Of a stretch of DNA of 64,000 nt, positions 1 through 7,993 are shown one piece after another (position 1 is the stretch's first letter; each line of letters starts with the position of its first letter). The notes under the pieces are model-generated. The model saw only the letters and a list, made by a program, of their open reading frames with translations. It did no database searches and was not told the DNA's origin. This stretch comes from Pseudorhodoplanes sp. (GTDB lineage: Bacteria > Pseudomonadota > Alphaproteobacteria > Rhizobiales > Xanthobacteraceae), in assembly GCA_019187085.1 (NCBI GenBank), contig JABARS010000035.1, positions 1-64,000 on the forward strand. The letters are read 5' to 3'. Both the position numbers and the translations under genes were made by a program.

Positions 1-60
1 CAAGGCAGCAAAAGCCGCCGTTTCATCGTGAAAATACGCTTCCGTTAAGACGCTGGCCAT
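1..60 (-). CDS. IS1595-like transposase, N-terminal fragment (runs off the left edge)
   Basis: Reading leftward from an ATG at 60-58, the 20 codons before the window edge encode MASVLTEAYFHDETAAFAAL, which resembles the start of IS1595-family transposases, where a YFHDE-type segment precedes a zinc ribbon. A good ribosome binding site (AAGGGG) lies about 7 bases upstream and a promoter-like pair further up. The remainder, including the catalytic domain, lies outside the window, so intact versus broken cannot be judged. The element's end is probably near 100-160 but no terminal repeat can be confirmed without the other end. Family assignment is from memory of the N-terminus and is moderate. 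Confidence 0.5.
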   Translation of the reverse strand, partial: MASVLTEAYFHDETAAFAAL

Positions 61-83
61 GGCCGGTTCCCCTTATGGAATTC

Positions 84-112
84 AATCTAGGGATAGCGGC
101 TGGGTTTGTCAA
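84..112 (-). promoter_or_regulatory. Sigma-70-type promoter of the transposase
   Basis: On the minus strand TTGACA (112-107) is followed after exactly 17 bases by TAGATT (89-84), then the transposase ribosome binding site. The -35 is a perfect consensus and the -10 matches 4 of 6. The segment is more AT-rich than its surroundings, as is usual for the end of an insertion sequence carrying its own promoter. Confidence 0.45.
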
Positions 113-255
113 GTATAACATCCTGAAACGATTGAGGTTATTGGACAGGGTAAACCCTGTACCGCATCGCAGGACCCCGGACGCACCACCGGCGGCGCTT
201 CGCCGCGTGGATGCGGAAAAGGCGTTACGCGAAGAATATGCCGAATACCGCGCCG

Positions 256-1629
256 TCAGGCGGCGTCGGCGACGACGCGATTGCGCCCGTCGCGCTTGGC
301 CCGGTAAAGCGCCTGGTCGGCGCGCTTGAGGATGTTGGCCGCAGTATCGTCGGCGCCCTCAAGACCGGCCAGCCCGATCGAAATCGTGACGTCGATCTGA
401 CGCTGGCCGCGGTCGATCGGGAACGGCTCGGTGGCGATGCGCCGGCGCAGCCGCTCGGCGACCGTCCCCGCCACCGCCATGTCGGTTTCCGGCATGACGA
501 TGACAAACTCCTCCCCACCGTAACGGCAGGCCAGATCGATGCCGCGGATCGACTTGCGCACACGGATCGCGAACTCGCGCAGCACGTCGTCGCCCGCATC
601 GTGCCCGTGGGTGTCGTTGATCGCCTTGAAGAAGTCGATGTCGAGCACCAGCACCGACAGCGGCTTGCCGCGCGCGGCGGCCTGATCGACAAGCGCGGCC
701 AGATGCGTTTCCATGTAGCGGCGATTGTGCAGTCCGGTCAGCGCATCGGTGATCGCCGCCTCGATCGACAATTGCACGTTGTCGCGCAGGCGCTCGGTAT
801 AGCGCTTCTTGCGGATCTGCGTGCGCACGCGCGCCTGCAACTCGTTCTTGTCGACCGGCCGCACCAGGTAGTCGTTGATGCCGATTTCGAGGCCACGGGT
901 CAGGCGCGCCTGGTCGTCGCCGTCGGCGATCGCCAGGATCGGCAGATTGCGCGTACGGTCGAGCGAGCGAAGCTGGCTGCACAATCGCAGACCGTCGAAG
1001 TTCTGCAGGCCGAGCGAGACGATAAGGAGTTCGTAATTGCCTTCGGCCGCGCGAAACAGCGCGCCGTTCGGGTCGGATTCGATATCGACCGTGTTGTCGC
1101 TCGCGATCATGGCGGCGAGGCGCTCGTAGGACGCGCGGCGGTCGTCGACCAGCAGGATGCGCCCGCCCCGGCCGATCTCCGCAATCGCTTCGAGTTCGGG
1201 GTTCTGGATGCCGATCTCGCGCGAGGTCACCGCCCGCATGCGCAGTTCGTCGGTCATCATCTTCAGCCGCGTCAGCGAGCGCACGCGCGCGATCAGCGCC
1301 ACGTCGGATACCGGCTTGGTCAGGAAATCGTCGGCGCCGGCATCGAGGCCGGTGACGCGGTCGGAGGACTGGTCGAGGGCGGTCACCATCACCACCGGAA
1401 TGTGGTGGGTAAGCGGATTGGTTTTCAGGCGGCGACAGACCTCAAACCCATCCATGTCGGGCATCATGACATCGAGCAGGACGATGTCGCATTCGGCACG
1501 CTCGCAGATCGCGAGCGCCTCGGCACCGCTGTAAGCGGTCGTCACATCGAAATACTCGGCCGACAGCCGGGCCTCGAGCAGCTTGACGTTGGCCGGGACA
1601 TCATCGACAACAAGGACGCGAGCGGTCAT
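256..1629 (-). CDS. pleD: Response regulator / diguanylate cyclase PleD
   Basis: 457 aa, REC-REC-GGDEF, the size and order of Caulobacter PleD. It makes cyclic di-GMP when phosphorylated and drives polar development. The first REC has the acidic pocket (D9, D10), phospho-acceptor D53 (LLDVMMP) and K105. The second REC (about 156-275) has no acceptor aspartate at the equivalent place (LLIVSLGLQ), as in the adaptor REC of the family. The cyclase signature GGEEF is at 371-375, with the product-inhibition I-site RGID at 362-365, exactly five residues upstream, so the enzyme should be active and feedback-inhibited. The ATG at 1629 was chosen because translation then begins with the REC core (MTARVLVVDD). 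It lies 11 bp after divK on the same strand, so the two are probably co-transcribed. Confidence 0.95.
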   Translation of the reverse strand: MTARVLVVDDVPANVKLLEARLSAEYFDVTTAYSGAEALAICERAECDIVLLDVMMPDMDGFEVCRRLKTNPLTHHIPVVMVTALDQSSDRVTGLDAGADDFLTKPVSDVALIARVRSLTRLKMMTDELRMRAVTSREIGIQNPELEAIAEIGRGGRILLVDDRRASYERLAAMIASDNTVDIESDPNGALFRAAEGNYELLIVSLGLQNFDGLRLCSQLRSLDRTRNLPILAIADGDDQARLTRGLEIGINDYLVRPVDKNELQARVRTQIRKKRYTERLRDNVQLSIEAAITDALTGLHNRRYMETHLAALVDQAAARGKPLSVLVLDIDFFKAINDTHGHDAGDDVLREFAIRVRKSIRGIDLACRYGGEEFVIVMPETDMAVAGTVAERLRRRIATEPFPIDRGQRQIDVTISIGLAGLEGADDTAANILKRADQALYRAKRDGRNRVVADAA

Positions 1630-1640
1630 CTGCGGCCCGT

Positions 1641-2012
1641 TCAGGCATTGCCGAGAAAATGGCGGATCGTTTCGATGAACTTTCCGACCGAAATCGGCTT
1701 GGACAGATAGGCCTCGCATCCGCCCTCGCGAATGCGCTCCTCGTCGCCCTTCATCGCAAATGCGGTCACGGCCACGACCGGGATCGACTTCAGTTCGGAG
1801 TCGTCCTTGAGCCACTTCGTGACTTCGAGGCCGGAGACTTCCGGCAACTGGATATCCATCAGGATGAGGTCGGGACGATGCTGGCGCGCAAGGTCCATGG
1901 CGTCGATACCGTTGCGCGTACCGACGGTCTGGTAACCGTGGGCCTCAAGAAGATCGTGGAAGAGCTTCATGTTTAGCTCATTGTCCTCCACGATCAGGAC
2001 TTTTTTGGCCAT
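1641..2012 (-). CDS. divK: Single-domain response regulator DivK
   Basis: 123 aa consisting only of a REC domain: acidic residues E9-D10, phospho-acceptor D53 in [11 protein letters not shown] switch region (VVAVTAFAM) and the conserved KP motif (LSKPIS). DivK is the cell-fate switch protein that, with the kinases DivJ and PleC, controls CtrA activity and polarity in alphaproteobacteria. The start at 2012 gives the standard [16 protein letters not shown] beginning; upstream in-frame codons have unlike composition. It sits directly upstream of pleD, the conserved divK-pleD arrangement, so transcription probably initiates in the 2013-2150 gap. Confidence 0.95.
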   Translation of the reverse strand: MAKKVLIVEDNELNMKLFHDLLEAHGYQTVGTRNGIDAMDLARQHRPDLILMDIQLPEVSGLEVTKWLKDDSELKSIPVVAVTAFAMKGDEERIREGGCEAYLSKPISVGKFIETIRHFLGNA

Positions 2013-2152
2013 CCCCGCCCCTCCAGCGCCACCCTGCCCCGCGCCGTTCCTGTTTACGGCGTCGCTGTTCGCATCGCCACGCGGCGCGCGCTCGGGCACA
2101 ATGACCGCTACAAGGTAGTTCTGATTTGTTACGGAAAGGCAAACGGAAAGCG

Positions 2153-2455
2153 ATGGTTAAGGCCATGGCGAAGGCGCAGCACGAGGAGGCGGAATCGCTT
2201 GCGATTCAAGCTCTTAGCTTTATCGCCGGAGACCCGGAACGGCTCGGGCGCTTCCTGGCGGTAACCGGAATCGGGCCCGAACGGATCAGGGCCGCCGCGC
2301 GCGAGCCGAATTTCCTCGCCGGCGTGCTCGACCATATCGCCGGCGACGAGCGTTTGCTGGTCGCGTTCGCGGCCGAAGCGGCAACCGATCCGCATACCAT
2401 CGCGCGCGCGGTGGCGGTCCTCAACGGGCGGAGCTGGGAACGCGATACGCCGTGA
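2153..2455 (+). CDS. DUF3572 family protein
   Basis: About 100 aa, matching the size and core of DUF3572 proteins, small helical proteins of unknown function found in alphaproteobacteria ([24 protein letters not shown] is the recognisable region, given here only as a location, residues about 18-41). ATG 2153 has GGAAAG upstream; ATG 2165 is an alternative, and an in-frame TTG at 2126 is less likely. Its stop overlaps the GTG start of dinB by four bases (GTGA), implying translational coupling. The pairing with dinB is a conserved neighbourhood in this order as far as I recall, but no function is established. Confidence 0.8.
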   Translation: MVKAMAKAQHEEAESLAIQALSFIAGDPERLGRFLAVTGIGPERIRAAAREPNFLAGVLDHIAGDERLLVAFAAEAATDPHTIARAVAVLNGRSWERDTP

Positions 2456-3723
2456 TCGTCAGCCTGTGCAGGGATTGCCTTGCCGACACGCCACCGGAGG
2501 CGGCGCGCTGCCGCACCTGCGGCTCGCCGCGGCTCGTCCGTCACACCGGCCTGGACACGCTTGCCATCGCCCATGTCGATTGTGACGCCTTCTACGCCAC
2601 CGTGGAGAAACGCGACAACCCGGAGCTCGCCGACCGGCCGCTGATCGTGGGCGGCGGCACGCGCGGCGTCGTCACCACCGCCTGCTATATCGCGCGCACC
2701 TTCGGCGTGCGTTCGGCCATGCCGATGTTCGAGGCGCGCAGGCTCTGCCCGTCCGCGGTCATCGTGCCGCCCGACATCCCGAAATACGCCGCCGTCGCGC
2801 GCGAGGTGCGCAAGCTCATGTACGCCCTCACCCCGCTGGTCGAGCCGGTCTCGATCGACGAGGCCTATCTGGATCTGTCGGGCACCGAGCGACTGCACGG
2901 CATGAGCCCTGCAAAGTCGCTGGCGCGGCTCGCCCGCGACGTCGAGCGCGCCATCGGCATCACGGTCTCGATCGGGCTTTCGTCCAACAAATTCCTCGCC
3001 AAGCTCGCCTCCGATCTCGACAAGCCGCGCGGCTTTGCGGTGCTCCTGCCTGCGGACGCCGCAGCCTTCCTTGCACCCAAGCCGCTGTCGTACTTGCCCG
3101 GCGTCGGGCGCGTGACGCAGGGGAAGCTCGCGAAAGCGGGCCTGCGCATCATCGCCGACGTACAGAAGGCCGACGAAACCGAGCTGTTGCGGCAATTGGG
3201 CAGCGAGGGCTCGCGTCTGTTCCGACTCGCGTATGGCCGCGACATGCGGCCTGTCTCGGCCGACCGTGAAACGAAAAGCATCTCGGCGGAAACGACGTTC
3301 AACAGCGACATCGCCTCCTATCGGCCGCTCGAGAAGCAATTGTGGCTGCTCAGCGAAAAGGTCTCCGGCCGGCTCAAGGCGCAGGGTCTCGCCGGCAGCG
3401 TCGTCAACCTCAAGCTCAAATCGGCGGATTTCAGGATCAGGACGCGTGCACGCTCCCTCGCCGATCCGACCCAACTGGCTGCGCGTCTGTTCGAGGCCGG
3501 CCGCGATCTGCTCGCACGCGAAGTCGACGGCACGCCCTATCGCCTGATCGGCATCGGGATCTCCTCGCTTACCGCCGCAAGCGCAGCCGATCCGGCGAAC
3601 CTGCTCGATCCCGTCAGCGCCCGCAGCGCCGAAGCCGAGCGTGCGCTCGACCGCGTGCGTGAACGCTTCGGGCGCGACGCCGCGGTGAAAGGGATCGCCT
3701 TCCGGCACAAGGAGGGCGACTAG
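2452..3723 (+). CDS. dinB: DNA polymerase IV with N-terminal zinc ribbon
   Basis: 423 aa Y-family translesion polymerase. Catalytic carboxylates are visible as D43 (HVDCDAFYA) and D136-E137 (SIDEAYLDL); the thumb and little-finger regions follow. Unusual for E. coli-type DinB but seen in rhizobial ones is a 35-residue N-terminal extension with four cysteines, C6-x2-C9 and C20-x2-C23, a likely zinc ribbon. The GTG start at 2452 overlaps the stop of the DUF3572 gene by four bases; the next plausible start would remove the zinc ribbon. I see no clear beta-clamp motif at the C-terminus. No convincing LexA box is visible upstream. Confidence 0.93.
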   Translation: MIVSLCRDCLADTPPEAARCRTCGSPRLVRHTGLDTLAIAHVDCDAFYATVEKRDNPELADRPLIVGGGTRGVVTTACYIARTFGVRSAMPMFEARRLCPSAVIVPPDIPKYAAVAREVRKLMYALTPLVEPVSIDEAYLDLSGTERLHGMSPAKSLARLARDVERAIGITVSIGLSSNKFLAKLASDLDKPRGFAVLLPADAAAFLAPKPLSYLPGVGRVTQGKLAKAGLRIIADVQKADETELLRQLGSEGSRLFRLAYGRDMRPVSADRETKSISAETTFNSDIASYRPLEKQLWLLSEKVSGRLKAQGLAGSVVNLKLKSADFRIRTRARSLADPTQLAARLFEAGRDLLAREVDGTPYRLIGIGISSLTAASAADPANLLDPVSARSAEAERALDRVRERFGRDAAVKGIAFRHKEGD

Positions 3724-3730
3724 AGCCTTT

Positions 3731-3825
3731 CCTGCTTTGATGGAATCAAAGCAGGGGCTCCAGCTTTTTGTTTTGATGCGTTTTCTTCACGCGAACCGGT
3801 GTCCACTTCGCTCGAAAACGCTTTA
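3731..3825. repeat. Hyphomicrobiales-type intergenic hairpin repeat, copy 1
   Basis: Two hairpins in tandem fill the dinB-eipB convergent gap. Hairpin A (3731-3755) is a perfect 11-bp stem, CCTGCTTTGAT and its complement, around GGA. Hairpin B (3778-3821) pairs GCGTTTTC with GAAAACGC and contains the inner pair GCGAA/TTCGC; it ends in GCTTTA. The layout matches the second copy at 36675-36776 although the stem sequences differ. It may also terminate dinB and eipB transcripts, which converge here. Confidence 0.75.
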
Positions 3826-3833
3826 GTCTGCCC

Positions 3834-4718
3834 TCAGCGGCAGGGCGCGCGCTTCTTGAATTCGAGCGAGGTCATGTCGGCGGAGATCACGAAATCATTG
3901 TAATCAAGCGCGAGCGCGCGCGAGACGCCATTCTCGTACAGTTCGAACGAAATCGCATAGACCGGGGTCTGTTCACCGCCGGCCTTGGCCTTGTCGAAAT
4001 AGCTGATATGGACGGGCCAGCGCGTCAGCCCGGCAAGGCCGGGGTCCTTGCCGGCCGCGTCATCGGGGGGAGCGCTGCCGGGTGCGATCGCCTTTCCGAT
4101 CACCGCAAGCGTATTGTAGGTCTTCTCGCCGGTTTCCGAGCCGTCGAAAATCGGCACCGAGAGGATCGTCTTTTCTGCGCGCGCGGCGGCAATGATCTGG
4201 CGCATATGTTCGGTCGGAAAGATGAGCGCAGCATCGAGCGTCACCGTCTTCCCGGACGGCTTGCTCAGCTTCACATTGAGCCCGGCGGCACGCCGCTCCG
4301 CCCGCCCGTCGACGGAATCGACCAGTCGCTGGTTCATGTAATTCTGCGAATTGAACCGGAATGTTTTCGCCTCGCCGTCCTCCCAGGTGGCGGCGCGCAG
4401 ATCGGTGAAGAGATTGCCGCCTTCCCCGATGCTGAGTTCGGAAACGTGCCGGAATTGCAGTGCGTAACCCTCGCAGGCATTACCCGAGAAGTCGTACAGG
4501 ATGCGTCCGCGCACCGCCTCGACCGGGCGCTTGCCGCGCGCCACCTTCAGCTTGAGATCGTAGACGGCCCGGTGCGGCGCAAGCTCGATCCGTTCGCCGC
4601 GCGCCGGATTGGGCTGTTTGGCGATCTGGGCCTGCGGCACGCCGGCCCCGAGAAGCAGGCCGAAAGCCGCAAGCGACAGCACGCGCATACATCCGGCCGG
4701 AACACGAAAACAGATCAT
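3834..4718 (-). CDS. EipB-family (DUF1849) periplasmic envelope integrity protein
   Basis: 294 aa with a signal peptide (hydrophobic stretch at about 13-27 ending AQA-type) and a beta-rich body typical of DUF1849. The Brucella member EipB is a periplasmic beta-spiral protein needed for envelope integrity and joined by a disulfide between an internal cysteine and one near the C-terminus; here NACEGYALQ and the penultimate residue of the protein (KRAPCR) supply the same pair. Start 4718 has GAGGG eight bases upstream; an internal ATG at 4688 would shorten the signal peptide. It is divergent from the RidA gene and converges on dinB across the repeat. Confidence 0.85.
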   Translation of the reverse strand: MICFRVPAGCMRVLSLAAFGLLLGAGVPQAQIAKQPNPARGERIELAPHRAVYDLKLKVARGKRPVEAVRGRILYDFSGNACEGYALQFRHVSELSIGEGGNLFTDLRAATWEDGEAKTFRFNSQNYMNQRLVDSVDGRAERRAAGLNVKLSKPSGKTVTLDAALIFPTEHMRQIIAAARAEKTILSVPIFDGSETGEKTYNTLAVIGKAIAPGSAPPDDAAGKDPGLAGLTRWPVHISYFDKAKAGGEQTPVYAISFELYENGVSRALALDYNDFVISADMTSLEFKKRAPCR

Positions 4719-4886
4719 CGCCGATTCCCTCAATTCCTGCGTTAAGATAAGCGCCGTCCCCCCGGCCCGCAACCGAGCGGCCTGCGCCCGAGAGCCGGCT
4801 TGCGTGCCGCTTATCGATCGGACAAGAGTGAACAGGGTCGCGCGGAGAGCCGCGCGCCGCCACAGAGGTTGCACGGAGGTACACAC

Positions 4887-5351
4887 ATGGGGGCGCACGA
4901 ACAACGACTTGCCGATCTGGGCCTCGTCATTCCGCCGGCGGCAGCACCGGTTGCGAACTATGTCGGCGCCGTGCGCACCGGCAATCTGCTGGTCGTCTCC
5001 GGGCAAGTATGTTTCGCGCCGGACGGCACGCTGGTCGCCCGGGGGAAGCTCGGCGCCGGAGTATCGCTCGAACAGGGTCAGGCCGCCGCACGCGCCTGCG
5101 CCGTCAATCTGCTGGCGCAGATCAAGACCGCGCTCGGCAGTCTTGACCGGGTCCGGCACGTCGTCCGCCTCGGCGGTTTCATCAATGCCGATCCGGCTTT
5201 TCTCGATACGCCGAAAGTCATGAACGGCGCCTCCGACCTCATGGTCGCGGTGTTCGGCGAGCACGGCCGCCATGCGCGTACCACGATCGGCGTCGCCGTC
5301 TTGCCGATGGACGCGGCGGTCGAGGTCGAGGGTCTGTTCGAGGTCGCATAA
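4887..5351 (+). CDS. RidA/YjgF/UK114 family protein
   Basis: 154 aa of the longer RidA subfamily that begins with a LADLGLVIPPA-type leader. Members deaminate reactive enamine/imine intermediates or bind small metabolites. The core has the expected VVSGQV strand, the NLLAQIKTALGSLDRV helix region and the conserved glycine-rich end. Whether the catalytic arginine of true RidA is present (VVRLGGFIN, not the usual T-x-Y/F-x-x-D) is doubtful, so the specific reaction is uncertain. ATG 4887 follows GGAGG with good spacing. The glycerophosphodiesterase gene follows after 76 bp. Confidence 0.85.
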   Translation: MGAHEQRLADLGLVIPPAAAPVANYVGAVRTGNLLVVSGQVCFAPDGTLVARGKLGAGVSLEQGQAAARACAVNLLAQIKTALGSLDRVRHVVRLGGFINADPAFLDTPKVMNGASDLMVAVFGEHGRHARTTIGVAVLPMDAAVEVEGLFEVA

Positions 5352-5427
5352 GGCTCGCAGAGTTTCCGGAGCACCGTCCAATTCGTTCGAAAATCTTGTC
5401 GCCCGAAACACTACAGGAAGGACATCG

Positions 5428-6174
5428 ATGGCCGGCCTGTCCTGGCTGACCGCAAGACCGATCGCCCATCGCGGGCTGCACGACGCTGCAGCCGGCGTGA
5501 TCGAGAACACGTCGTCGGCGTTCCGCGCCGCGATCGCGGGCGATTACGGGATCGAGTGCGACGTGCAGATCAGCGCCGACGGCGAGGCAATCGTCCATCA
5601 CGACGATGCGCTTGGTCGTCTCACGCAGGGAAACGAGCCGCTGCGCACCCTTTCGGCTGCAGTGCTCAAGGCCGTGCCGTTCCGCGCCACCGTCGACCGC
5701 ATGCTGACGCTTGCGGAATTGTGTGAGCTGGTTGCCGCCCGTGTCACGCTAATCATCGAGATGAAAAGCCGCTTCGACGGCGACATGCGCCTGCCCGCGC
5801 GCGTGGCGCAAACGCTGGAGCGCTATGCCGGGCCGGTCGCCGTGATGTCGTTCGATCCGGAGCAGATCGTCGCCCTGCGCGCAGTGGCACCCGGCCTGCC
5901 GCGCGGCATCGTCGCCGAACGCCGCTACGATCATCCCGAATGGGCGGCGCTGCCGCCCGGCCGCAAGCGAAGCATGGCGTTCCTGCTGCATGGCTTGCGC
6001 ACGCGACCGCATTTCCTGGCCTACCGGGTCGCCGACCTGCCTTCGATCGCTCCGCTGCTCGCGCGGCACGTCTTCGGAGTGCCGCTGCTGACCTGGACGG
6101 TGCGCACCGAGGCCGACCGCAAACGCGCCGGCCGCTGGGCGAGCCAGATGATTTTCGAGGGATTTCGGCCATAA
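5428..6174 (+). CDS. Glycerophosphodiester phosphodiesterase family protein
   Basis: 248 aa TIM-barrel enzyme of the GDPD family, which splits glycerophosphodiesters into glycerol-3-phosphate and an alcohol. Visible signatures: the N-terminal HRG (AHRGLHD), the metal-binding E-x-D (IECDVQ), the HHD pair (IVHHDD) and the later IIEMK strand. The typical C-terminal TWTVR segment is present. No signal peptide, so cytoplasmic. ATG 5428 has AGGAAGGA upstream. Same strand as RidA and the following GNAT gene (20 bp gap), so a loose operon is possible. Confidence 0.9.
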   Translation: MAGLSWLTARPIAHRGLHDAAAGVIENTSSAFRAAIAGDYGIECDVQISADGEAIVHHDDALGRLTQGNEPLRTLSAAVLKAVPFRATVDRMLTLAELCELVAARVTLIIEMKSRFDGDMRLPARVAQTLERYAGPVAVMSFDPEQIVALRAVAPGLPRGIVAERRYDHPEWAALPPGRKRSMAFLLHGLRTRPHFLAYRVADLPSIAPLLARHVFGVPLLTWTVRTEADRKRAGRWASQMIFEGFRP

Positions 6175-6194
6175 AACGCGGCTAGATTATCGGC

Positions 6195-7553
6195 GTGTCC
6201 GACCGCGCCCCACCGAAACGCCCCGAAGAGCTCCAAACCGCCGCAAGTCCCGCGACCGGCGGCATCCGTTTGCGCGTGCTTTCCGCACTCAGCGCCATTC
6301 CCGCGGCGGCCTGGGATGCCTGCGCCAATCCGGCCAGCGCTCCAGTCACCTCCGCGCTGCACCTGAAAACAGATTATGCTGATCCATCAGCTATTAAAAA
6401 CGCCGCCTCTAATGTAAAATATAATCATACTTATAAAATACATGAGGATAACCTTGAGCTACGAGGATATCCTTTTAATCCATTTATAACTCATGATTTT
6501 TTATCTGCGCTTGAAGTCTCTCGTTCTGTTGGCCCGCGGACCGGCTGGCTCCCCCAGCATCTCGTCGCGGAGGATGCCGGCGGCCAACTCGTCGGGGTCG
6601 TCCCCTGCTATCTGAAGTCCCACTCCAGGGGCGAATACGTTTTCGACCAGGGCTGGGCCGAGGCCTATATGCGGGCCGGCGGCGCCTATTACCCCAAGCT
6701 CCAGGTCTCGGTGCCCTTCACGCCGGCGACCGGCCCCCGTCTGCTCGCACGGCCCGGCAAAGACGCTGCCGCGATCCTGCATACGCTCGCCGATGGCCTC
6801 ATTGCCCTGTGCCGGCAACGCGAAGCATCGTCCGTCCACGCCACCTTTCTGCCGAAGGGGCAGTGGGACCTCCTCGCCGCGCACGGCTTCATGCGCCGGA
6901 CCGACCAGCAATTCCATTGGATCAACGAGGGCTATTCCTCCTTCGACAATTTCACCGCCGCCCTCGCCTCGCGCAAGCGCAAGACGCTCAAGCGCGAACG
7001 CCGCGACGCGCTCGCCGGCGGCATCACCGTGCACTGGCTGACCGGCAGCGACCTGACCGAAGACGTCTGGGACGCCTTCTTCGCCTTCTACATGGAGACC
7101 GGATCGCGCAAATGGGGCAATCCCTATCTGACGCGCAGCTTCTTCTCGCTGATCGGGCAGAGCATGGCGGAGCGCATCCTGCTCGTCATGGCGAAGCGCA
7201 ATGGACGCTGGATCGCCGGCGCGATCAATTTCATCGGCGGCGACACGCTCTTCGGCCGCAACTGGGGAGCGCTCGAGCACCATCCCTTTCTGCATTTCGA
7301 GCTCTGCTACTACCAGGCGATCGATTACGCGATCGCGCACGGGCTCGCGCGCGTGGAGGCCGGCGCACAGGGCGAGCACAAGATCGCCCGCGGCTATCGC
7401 CCGACCATGACTTATTCGGCGCATTACATCGCCGATCCCGGCCTGCGGCGGGCGGTGGCCGATTATCTGACACGCGAGCGGGACTATATCGCGGCCGCGA
7501 CCGAAGAGCTTGCCGCTGCCGCTCCTTTCCGTAAATATGACACGGAGGAGTGA
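6195..7553 (+). CDS. GNAT/FemAB-like protein of the DUF482 (PF04339) family
   Basis: 452 aa. From about residue 94 onward it matches the DUF482 family (PRTGWLPQHLVAED, YVFDQGWAEAY, YYPKLQVSVPFTP, TFLP, KRKTLKRERR, ARVEAGAQGEHK), cytoplasmic proteins with tandem GNAT-like folds often labelled peptidoglycan biosynthesis proteins although the reaction is unproven. The GTG start at 6195 lies 20 bp after the previous gene. Residues roughly 51-93 look like an extra segment compared with the family, and the DNA for residues 59-112 has strongly anomalous base composition (next entry). The stop overlaps a GTGA just ahead of the HIT gene, so the two are coupled. Confidence 0.85.
   Translation: MSDRAPPKRPEELQTAASPATGGIRLRVLSALSAIPAAAWDACANPASAPVTSALHLKTDYADPSAIKNAASNVKYNHTYKIHEDNLELRGYPFNPFITHDFLSALEVSRSVGPRTGWLPQHLVAEDAGGQLVGVVPCYLKSHSRGEYVFDQGWAEAYMRAGGAYYPKLQVSVPFTPATGPRLLARPGKDAAAILHTLADGLIALCRQREASSVHATFLPKGQWDLLAAHGFMRRTDQQFHWINEGYSSFDNFTAALASRKRKTLKRERRDALAGGITVHWLTGSDLTEDVWDAFFAFYMETGSRKWGNPYLTRSFFSLIGQSMAERILLVMAKRNGRWIAGAINFIGGDTLFGRNWGALEHHPFLHFELCYYQAIDYAIAHGLARVEAGAQGEHKIARGYRPTMTYSAHYIADPGLRRAVADYLTRERDYIAAATEELAAAAPFRKYDTEE
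6371..6530 (+). other. In-frame low-GC patch inside the GNAT gene
   Basis: By hand count 53 of 160 bases are G or C (about 33 percent), against roughly 65 percent in the flanks. The reading frame stays open and the switch back to GC-rich codons occurs at about 6530, inside the conserved domain. The patch holds palindromes: GCTGATCCATCAGC (6378-6391), an imperfect hairpin ATGTA..TATAA/TTATA..TACAT (6412-6443) and the perfect AGGATATCCT (6464-6473). It encodes both an apparent insertion (Asn/Lys/Tyr/His-rich) and the conserved NPFITHDFLSALE motif. The likeliest readings are gene conversion with an AT-rich relative or insertion of a palindromic element. Confidence 0.8.
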
Positions 7554-7558
7554 ACAGC

Positions 7559-7987
7559 ATGCCGGCCTACGATCCAAACAACATCTTTGCGAAAATCCTG
7601 CGCGGCGAATTGCCGTGCCACAAGGTCTATGAGGACGACCGTGCGTTCGCGTTCCTCGACATCATGCCGCGTGCGCCGGGACACACGCTGGTGATCCCGA
7701 AAAGCCCGGCCCGCAACCTGCTCGACGTGGCAGCGGACGATCTCGCCCATGTCGCAATGATCGTGCAGAAGGTCGCCAGAGCCGCCCACACCGCCTTCGA
7801 GGCGGACGGCGTGACGCTTCAGCAATTCAACGAGAGCGCGGGCGGCCAGGTGGTGTTCCACCTGCACTTCCATATCATCCCGCGCAAGGAAGGTGTGGCG
7901 ATGAAGCCGCCGGCGAGCGAGAAGGAAAAGCCGGAAGTCCTCGCCGAACATGCGCGCAAACTCGCCGCCGCCCTCGCCGCCGGCTAG
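7559..7987 (+). CDS. HIT family (histidine triad) nucleotide hydrolase
   Basis: 142 aa HIT protein with the triad motif HLHFHIIPR and the N-terminal NIFAKILRGE segment of the HINT-like branch; such enzymes hydrolyse AMP-linked nucleoside phosphoramidates. ATG 7559 was preferred to GTG 7550 because the GGAGGAG at 7544-7550 is eight bases upstream of the ATG but overlaps the GTG. It overlaps nothing but follows the GNAT stop by five bases. Convergent with azlD. Confidence 0.92.
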   Translation: MPAYDPNNIFAKILRGELPCHKVYEDDRAFAFLDIMPRAPGHTLVIPKSPARNLLDVAADDLAHVAMIVQKVARAAHTAFEADGVTLQQFNESAGGQVVFHLHFHIIPRKEGVAMKPPASEKEKPEVLAEHARKLAAALAAG

Positions 7988-7993
7988 GACGCG

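Noticed and set aside
211..1710. 499-codon plus-strand open frame over pleD
   Set aside because: Antisense of pleD; no ribosome binding site and no recognisable family.
2117..2131. Possible LexA box (GTTC-N7-GTTC) before dinB
   Set aside because: The second half reads TTAC, not GTTC, at the required spacing; the longer-range GTTC pairs are at the wrong distance.
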